From NCBI RefSeq assembly GCF_016545825.1, contig NC_052613.1, positions 1,922,001-1,986,000 on the forward strand: a stretch of 64,000 nucleotides of DNA, in the 5' to 3' direction. The notes under the pieces were generated by a model. It saw only the letters and a list, made by a program, of their open reading frames with translations. It had not been told where the DNA came from and did not search any database. The translations under genes and the position numbers were made by a program. Shown here in pieces: positions 57,462 to 64,000 of the stretch. This DNA comes from Eucalyptus grandis (Eukaryota > Streptophyta > Magnoliopsida > Myrtales > Myrtaceae). Each line of letters starts with the position of its first letter. The stretch's first letter is position 1.

Positions 57462-58440
57462 TGTAACATCCTCGATTCAGGCCCTGTAAGGATCGGCCAT
57501 AAGGTCCTAAAAGGATCAATCATGGGCCATTGGCAATGAATCGATCGGTTCAATTGGCAAGGAATCACGGATCAATCATGGTCCAACCTACCGACCGACT
57601 GACTAGTCACAAATTGGTCGAGGTATTGGCCCCGAATTTTCTACCGACCATACCAGTGGGATAGGATCACCAGCTCATAAGATAACTTTTTGATCACAAG
57701 AATTGGTCACGAGATGATTTTGGATCGGCGGATGGTCATGGGTCAATCCAACCGGTTGCAACTTCCGGTTGTAGGTGATTCCACCTGGTTATGCACCGAT
57801 ACACGAACGATTTGAATGATCAAATGCAACCATCTTCCAACCAAAAATGCATCATTTTCTATTTAATTCTTAGTGATCGGAACAAAATCTCGAATTGGTG
57901 ATGTCCAATCATGGATCAGTAATGCACCAACCATGAACCCTACCGATGGATCGGGTGCCAACCGAAATGAGCCCAAGGATAGACCCGGCTATTTCGCCGC
58001 TAATTCTAAGGTCCGTGAGTGCCTTGGCTTAGTGCTAGGCCATGGGTAGTCTTAGGATTGACCTCGAACCGATTGAAGGACAATCAACCTTATTGGCCGA
58101 CCAACCGTCCAAAGGAATGATTTGGGCAAATATGGAACGTAATGGCCAAACCTCGGGTGTATGTGATTCGGTTTTTCAAGGTATGCCTAATGATTTCTTC
58201 TTCAACCCTGGAATCAACTTGGACAATAGAATTCTCTAGCCCATCTTCTTGAGGAAGGAAGACCGCCTTCTTGAGGAAGGAAATGATAAAGTAAAAGAGA
58301 ATTCTAGAATCTCTTCATTAAATGAAGGAGGATGAAGTGTCCAAGCTAACCTAGAACCTAGTTGGAAACTTGGGAGATAAGGATGCTCGACAATTAATAC
58401 TTCTTGACCAAGTGGGACGCCTCCTTTTTCCAACTAAGGT
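57462..58440 (+). mobile_element. Truncated LTR fragment related to 9929-11918
   Basis: Starts TGTAACATCCTCGATTC, directly comparable with the minus strand of 11918 downward (TGTAATATCCTCGATTC). Long collinear stretches follow, including the cctaccgatgg..gggtgccaaccg block and the aacctcgggtgta block. Homology fades by about 58440, so only the 5' part is present. No target duplication identified. Confidence 0.7.
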
Positions 58441-61400
58441 TGCCACTTTTGATTTTCGAAATTTCTGGACCTCCGTTATTTGCCAATTTTACACAGATTT
58501 TTGTGGTGCAAATTTAAAGAAACTTCCTTCATGAAAATTGTTCTAAACATCTTGATCTAAAACATAAAGTCAATTCTTCGCTGGTTCAATTGAGGTAAGC
58601 ATGATAAAACTCTTTTTAATAGTGTCCGATGAGGTGAGAGCTTCTCGTGTTGAAATACATGATCGACAACAAAGGTTTGGGGCCAAGATGCGTTGCAAAT
58701 CTGATTAGAATCAATGCTTGAATGACCTGGAGTTGATTATATTTAGATCTGGTGGTTTAGTGATTTTCGAGTTTGGATGAGCATGTTTCTGTTAGGTCGC
58801 TTTTGAGCTCTTAGATGTTGTTATCTTGCGAAGTTATGAACTAGAAGTTTGATGTATGCATCATGAGCTTCGAAATAGTAGGTCACACGCCCTAATCGAG
58901 CATCATTTGGTCTTCGAAAAATAACTCTGAAGATTAACGATTCTACAGTAGTTTAGGTCTTTTTTCAGTTCTAATCCTATTCCGCCTTCTAGCTTTTTTA
59001 TTTTTTTTTTCAACTTTTGTGGTCATTTTTTGACAAAATTGTCTTAATGATTTTTGTTCCAAACTGTCTCATACATTTTCTGTAATTTTTTCATGATTTT
59101 TGGATCTGTTCAACTAGATCAGATCTACTTAGATCTAGGCTTAGGTCAATCTGTTCCATATCAATCTCTGATTTTGCTATTTTTGTGCTGCTTTTTGTGT
59201 TGAGTTCTAGAACAACTTTCCTTCATAAAATTTTCTCATACAGGTGTTGTGCATGTTTTTTATTTTTTTTCAAAATTTTTAGACATGTTTAGCTAGGTCA
59301 AAATTTCTTAGATCTGAACATAGGTTAGTCTGTCCTACATTAGTCCGAGATTTGTTTTAATGAAATTGAGTTCATAAATGCACCTATTTGGTCTCAAATT
59401 CTTCATGAAAGTTAAAATACATGATATATATGTTCAATTGATGCATGCTTTGCAAGGTTTTTATATTGGCAAAGTGAGTCAATTGCATGCATTAGAGTAA
59501 AAGATACTGCAGCAATATCTGCTGGACATATAGATTGGTCTATTTTGCCATTTTTGCCACGACTCATGTGATCTTAATTGAGTTTTGATTTCTTAACCAG
59601 AAATCTTCAGCATTGCATGCTCTATATGTGAGATTTTTGGTAGGATTTATGCATGTCTTGAGGATGGCTGAAATCATGATTGTTCTGTAAACTTAATGCT
59701 GAAATGAAACCCTGTCATATATGCACATTTCCATGCTAGTTTGAGTCATCTAAGGATCAAATCTTACAATCATGCCTCCTTGATGATTGAACTACATGTT
59801 GCAAGATTTGCATGCATGTTTAGGTCATGTCATTTAAGTTTCATCTTGCACATTAAATTGTCTCACAAAAAGTGTTCATCACACTTAAAATTCCCAAGCA
59901 TATCATTATGAATCATGAATCGTCTCATAATGTCATTTAAATTGTATGAAATTTTGCATGCCGACTTAGGATTAGATGACTATCTAAACTTTTTGTCGCA
60001 TCCAATCCTAAGTCCAGTGTGATTTCTACATGCCGTTTGGGCATTCTTTGAGTGATTTTAATGTTTTCTAATGAATGCTTATGTTCTATTTTCTTAATTA
60101 CTAATGCGCACACTTTTAAAGATCTCGATCTTAGGATACCAAATTAACCTAGTTTGGACTCAAGCTCTTCTAGGAAGACGTAGGGTACACTTAGAAGTTT
60201 CTAATGCTGCTAATTTCATGCCAATCACTCATTGTTTGGACCAATTTTCCATTTTTTCAAAGCTAGATTACAATCTAGACAAGGGATCAAATTCAGACCC
60301 CTGTTCTAACCCCTATTTGAACAGACTTTTTATATTTTTGTTTCATTTTTCCTATTTGAAATCTGAACTTTGCCTCTTCATGAAACTTGTTTATCATCAT
60401 GTTGGCTATATTGTGTATAAATTTGATGATTCTTAGACATGTTTTGATAGGAAAAATCCTCGTAACATTAGCTGAATGTCCTGTTGTTTTGGCAAATTTC
60501 TGATGTGTTGTTGCTTGTTGTTTGATTTTTGTAAAATCATATGTACATTTTTTGAGAAAACTTTCATCACGAAAGTTGTTTGTCATCATGTCATGCATGT
60601 TAGGAAATTTTTTCATTGCCAAATTGTCATTAGGTATTGCCCAATTTTGCTATCCTTACACACTTGTTCTGAAATTGCCTATGATTGTGATTGTTGCATG
60701 CCTTTGGTAATAAGGCTGTGCATGATAAAATTTCTACTTCTCTATTTTTCTGTTTCTCTATTCCCTGAAACAAGTTTGGAACATAAATCCGTTTGATAAC
60801 GCAATTTGATTTTTCTATTTCTGGAACAGATTTCTATTCCAGAAATTGATTTGAAGAAAAATCAAAAGCTAAAATTTTTAACTTCTCAATTTCTATTTTA
60901 GAAATTGAAAAATCAATTTTTGGCCATAAATCAATTTCTATTCCAGAAATTTTGTCATGCGCACCCTTAAGTGACCTGCCGACGGTTCACTTTCTTACTT
61001 GATTGGTTGAGAAACAAGGTTCAAAAGACCCCCGTGCATGTATAAATTTTTGCAATGCATGTGACTTTTAAATGAATGGTAGAGTTGATGCATGATATCG
61101 ATGGAAAACCCTAGGATCACATAGATCGCTTGATTAGGATACTTATTAGTGTTAATGGCCATGCGAGAATACAATTGGTCAACAATTCTTATAAGTCACA
61201 AAAATGGATGGGGTAGGTGTCTTAGTGGGACCCTCGCATGAAAGACAAAGGCCGACCATGAGGCTCCAAAATTTAACTTTCGTATTGCACTTTCTTTAAA
61301 TGATTGATCTCAATATGATGTCTTGTTTTTTATTGTTTTGATGTATGCTTGTTTATTTCCATTGTATGCACATGGTTATAAGTTTCTTATATTAGGTTTA

Positions 61401-62409
61401 AATTAGGACCTTGAAGATGGAAAAAGCGCTAAGATGGTGGAGGTCGATGTCCATTCCAACCATTATCATGTACTGTTTATTTCCCCAACATATGTCTCGG
61501 GTTCCATTTGTTGTATAAAGCGGACAAGTTGTGGGTTTTCTCTCTTTCTCTTATCTTTTTCAATTGTGTTTCTCTTTTATATTTTCTAGGATTGCATAAT
61601 AGATTTACTGATTTCCTTAATTGTTTACTTACTGTCTTATAATTTCAATTCTATTGATTATTTTCTTTCCTTGTTTTTTCTAAAAATAAAATAGAATGAA
61701 AATGACCAACCATGCATAATTGCTTAGTCTAGGACTAATGATCCTAAAAATATAACAAGAAACGCATAGACATGTTAGGAAAACACAACATACTGTTTAT
61801 GTACCGAAAATGCGCTAATAGAAATATTAGCGTAACCCAAGTCCCCGAACCTAGATATTTGATTGCGTAAGAATCGAGGGAACACTCTCGAATCTGATTG
61901 GGTTTTCTAGCCAACCCCAAAATGAGGCTAGTGGCAACTCCTATCTTAATTTTAGATTGTCATAAACAACTATAATATATAAATAAACCCGTCGCATGGG
62001 GTACGAGTTTCAATGAAACTCACCATGGTTTAGCATACTCGATATGGTAGTACCCCAAAGGATGAAGTGATGCCATCCTTATGGGCGAGGCATACTGTCG
62101 AAAGGGCTACCATGGTAAATGTACCCTTAAATTCGATATTCACACCCGACCCCTTCTTCTAAGGTGTGTCGCCCGTGTGGGTATGAATCACGACACTCCG
62201 CTGTCATGTGGGGTACGAGCTTGAGAAAGCTCGCGATCTCGTGGAGGGAACTCACAAGAGGCTTGATCCTAAAGGCAAGGTGATGACGTCTTTTGGAACA
62301 CGAGCCGTGAGGGAACTCTCATGATCAAGTATCCTTAAACCCGACCTTTCCCCATTTGCTCTCCTTGTGATGGTGAGGGATACGAGGGCGGCGAGATCGG
62401 GTCACGACA
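58441..62409 (+). mobile_element. LTR-like block B, right end preserved
   Basis: About 58830-59830 duplicates 56490-57461 of block A in direct orientation (for example cagcaatayc, aaccagaaat and atgctgaaatgaa phrases in the same order). It ends GATCGGGTCACGACA at 62409, an LTR-like end comparable to GGTCGCGACA of the 17856-20558 LTR. Short frames (60104-60796) have no domain. Contains the MITE at 60714-60966. Confidence 0.55.
60714..60966. mobile_element. Small MITE with about 22-bp terminal inverted repeats
   Basis: Left end ggctgtgcatgataaaattt; the reverse complement of the right end is gggtgcgcatgacaaaattt (about 17 of 20 matching). Internal palindromes built from tttctattccagaaattga. 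About 253 bp, no ORF. Target duplication unclear (taa before, tta after). Confidence 0.6.
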
Positions 62410-63015
62410 ATTCTAGCAAGTTTACCTGGACAAAGAGTTGTTAGTCAATTTTTTTAACCTAATAGTTTTTTACTATTGTAAAACTTATTCAAATTTGTCA
62501 ACAATTTAAAAAAAAAAAAAAAAAACCGCATTTTGGGCATGGAGCTATGGAACACATACATACGTTAAAATAATAACAATAAATTAAGTACCATACGGTC
62601 ATTGTTAGAAAGAATCAGACCCAAAAAAAATTAATCGCCTCCACATTTTCTTAAGCAGAGCCTAATGTATCACCATTTAACGATATGCGATCAGCTTTAT
62701 TAAAACATGTTTAGTCTGAACCTTTTTATATAAGCATACATATAAAAGCAATGTTTAATTATTAAGAATTTCTCTATGTTAAACATGTGATTAATGAATT
62801 ATGCCAACGGCTGAATCTCCTCACAAAAGATTACCAGGCGAGAAAACTTCGAATTTTTTACCATTCTGAAGGGTGATAATATCCATAATACGAATGACAT
62901 GTCAATTACTTCTTGTACTTCACTATATAACTGTGTGCATTTGGTCTCTCGCATCCACCATATGATACAAAAGCAAATAACCACACGCTCGTCATGTTCA
63001 CAACCTTGTACAACC
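62410..63015. other. 3' flank of the P450 gene
   Basis: AT-rich, with a long A run near 62508-62524. The 3' UTR of the P450 (minus strand) should lie just below 63016. No other feature seen. Confidence 0.5.
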
Positions 63016-64000
63016 TTAACTCGGAAATGGAGTGGCGACAGCAAGGAGAGGAACTTTCCTTTGGATGGTGATACCAGGGCATTCGGTCATGTCCAAATCC
63101 TCGGCTTTTAGACCCTCTGGCAGTGCCCAATCGAACTTGTTCACCAGATTCGCCAAGACAAGTTCGTTCGTCGCCATCACGAACGATTCCCCGGGACAAA
63201 CCCGCCTGCCAGCACCGAAAGGAATCATCTCGAAATCCTGTCCCTTGAAATCCACCGAGCTCTTTATTAACCTCTCAGGCTTGAACTCGTTCGGCTCAGT
63301 CGACTTTGATGGGTTCCTACCAATGGTCCACGCGTTCACGAACACTATAGTCCCCTTTGCGATGTCGTAGCCTCGGATTTTGACATCCTGGGTCGATAGT
63401 CGCGGGAAGATCGGGAGCGAAGGGTGTAGGCGAAGAGTCTCCTTGAGCACTGCTCGCACGTAATGCATTTTCTCCAAGTCCTCGTCGGTTATATTTGGCT
63501 TGCCATTGGCAATTTTGCGGACCTCGGTTTGGAGAATGTTCATGGCTTTAGGGTGCCTTAAAAGCTCGGCCATTGCCCACTCCAGGTTTGTGGACGTTGT
63601 ATGAGTTCCCCCGGCAAACATGTCCTGTACAAGCACAAAAGTAGATGAAGGAATGAACCAGTGGAGATGAAGAAAGTGAACGGATGGAAGATTAACATTT
63701 GAAAAAGGAGCTGCTAAACAATAATCAATCATCAAGGACAACTAACCATGCTTATCATTTCATTCAATTGTGGCTCATATGTTTTAAGAAAAATTAATAT
63801 ATATATAATTCATCAATTCAGTTACCGGACCAATCTTAGAAGGCATTAAAAATGTTATATTTAGAGTCGTCGGACAATGTTGCCTGGAAAGAAAGAATCG
63901 AGACCGTATGGGGTGGTTGGTGGAGAAAAAGGAGAGAGCTTACCAAGATGAGTACTTTGATCCTATCGGCACCAAGAGCAAAACCAAGTCTTGTCCTTAT
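63016..64000 (-). CDS. Cytochrome P450, CYP71-clan (CYP71A-like), 3' part
   Basis: Partial CDS: end of exon 1 at 64000-63944, intron 63943-63625 (GT-AG, 319 bp, phase 0), last exon 63624-63016 with stop. The splice lies at IKVLIL|DMFAGG, the intron position conserved in CYP71-clan A-type P450s. Visible motifs in order: I-helix AGGTHTT (63613-63593), K-helix ETLRLHP, PERL, and the haem loop PFGAGRRVCPG with the Cys ligand. A family member has about 500 residues; the N-terminal 60% lies beyond the window. These are ER-anchored haem monooxygenases of specialised metabolism, working with a P450 reductase; the substrate cannot be told. The frame is intact, so it looks functional. The I-helix acidic residue usually found before TT is His here. 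Confidence 0.93.

Noticed and set aside
53879..62409. One intact LTR element from TGTTGACACG to GTCACGACA
   Set aside because: No matching target duplication, no coding interior, an internal direct duplication and a foreign LTR fragment; the host unit 3 sequence does not resume on the right side.
63032..63370. Plus-strand frame of 112 residues
   Set aside because: Antisense shadow of the P450 exon.

Overview
The window looks like a repeat-dense chromosome segment of a flowering plant, most likely a eudicot. The evidence is plant-type Ty1/copia and chromodomain Ty3/gypsy retrotransposons, plant L1-like ORF1 remnants, an endogenous caulimovirid and a CYP71-like P450 exon pair with GT-AG splicing. 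The style of the repeats made me think of Myrtaceae, but I cannot prove a family or species. Only two loci look like host genes: a two-exon small secreted protein gene (14783-15286, minus) and the 3' end of a cytochrome P450 (63016-64000, minus, cut by the window edge). Almost everything else is transposon or viral fossil, much of it nested.

Left third. A broken LINE ORF1 lies on the minus strand at about 1-1620. Two copies of a TIR-type repeat follow (about 2490-2950 and 3813-9867); the second is split by a complete but dead Ty1/copia element (4454-9671, 5-bp duplication GTTTG). A solo LTR (9929-11918, ATAAC) and a 140-bp poly-A insertion with a 17-bp duplication (13163-13302) come next.

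Middle. A segment carrying the small secreted protein gene occurs three times: unit 1 about 14240-21110, unit 2 about 21110-22930, unit 3 about 32535-53878. Unit 1 keeps a complete gene and carries a 2.7-kb solo LTR (17856-20558, GGTCG) and a 1.65-kb insertion upstream of the gene. Unit 2 has lost its splice donor and has a frameshift. Unit 3 is split inside exon 1 by a 19.6-kb Ty3/gypsy element (32731-52352, GCTAT) and has lost exon 2. Between units 2 and 3 lie a minus-oriented LTR split by another solo LTR (23661-26909, AACGA) and a long-TIR repeat.

The gypsy element is itself a host. A plus-strand endogenous caulimovirid (about 39450-48950) sits between its leader and its gag, and that viral copy is split by a 3.7-kb solo LTR (40547-44221, AGTAT). 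The gypsy protease/RT half is inverted relative to the rest of its polyprotein. Order of events inferred from nesting: triplication, gypsy insertion, viral integration, LTR element insertion, LTR-LTR recombination.

Right third. A large LTR-derived block (53879-62409) contains a direct duplication of about 1 kb flanking a fragment of the same LTR family seen at 9929-11918, then a small MITE. The P450 gene follows. Short plant-style regulatory signals are given where visible. No tRNA, rRNA, CRISPR array or bacterial operon structure was seen.
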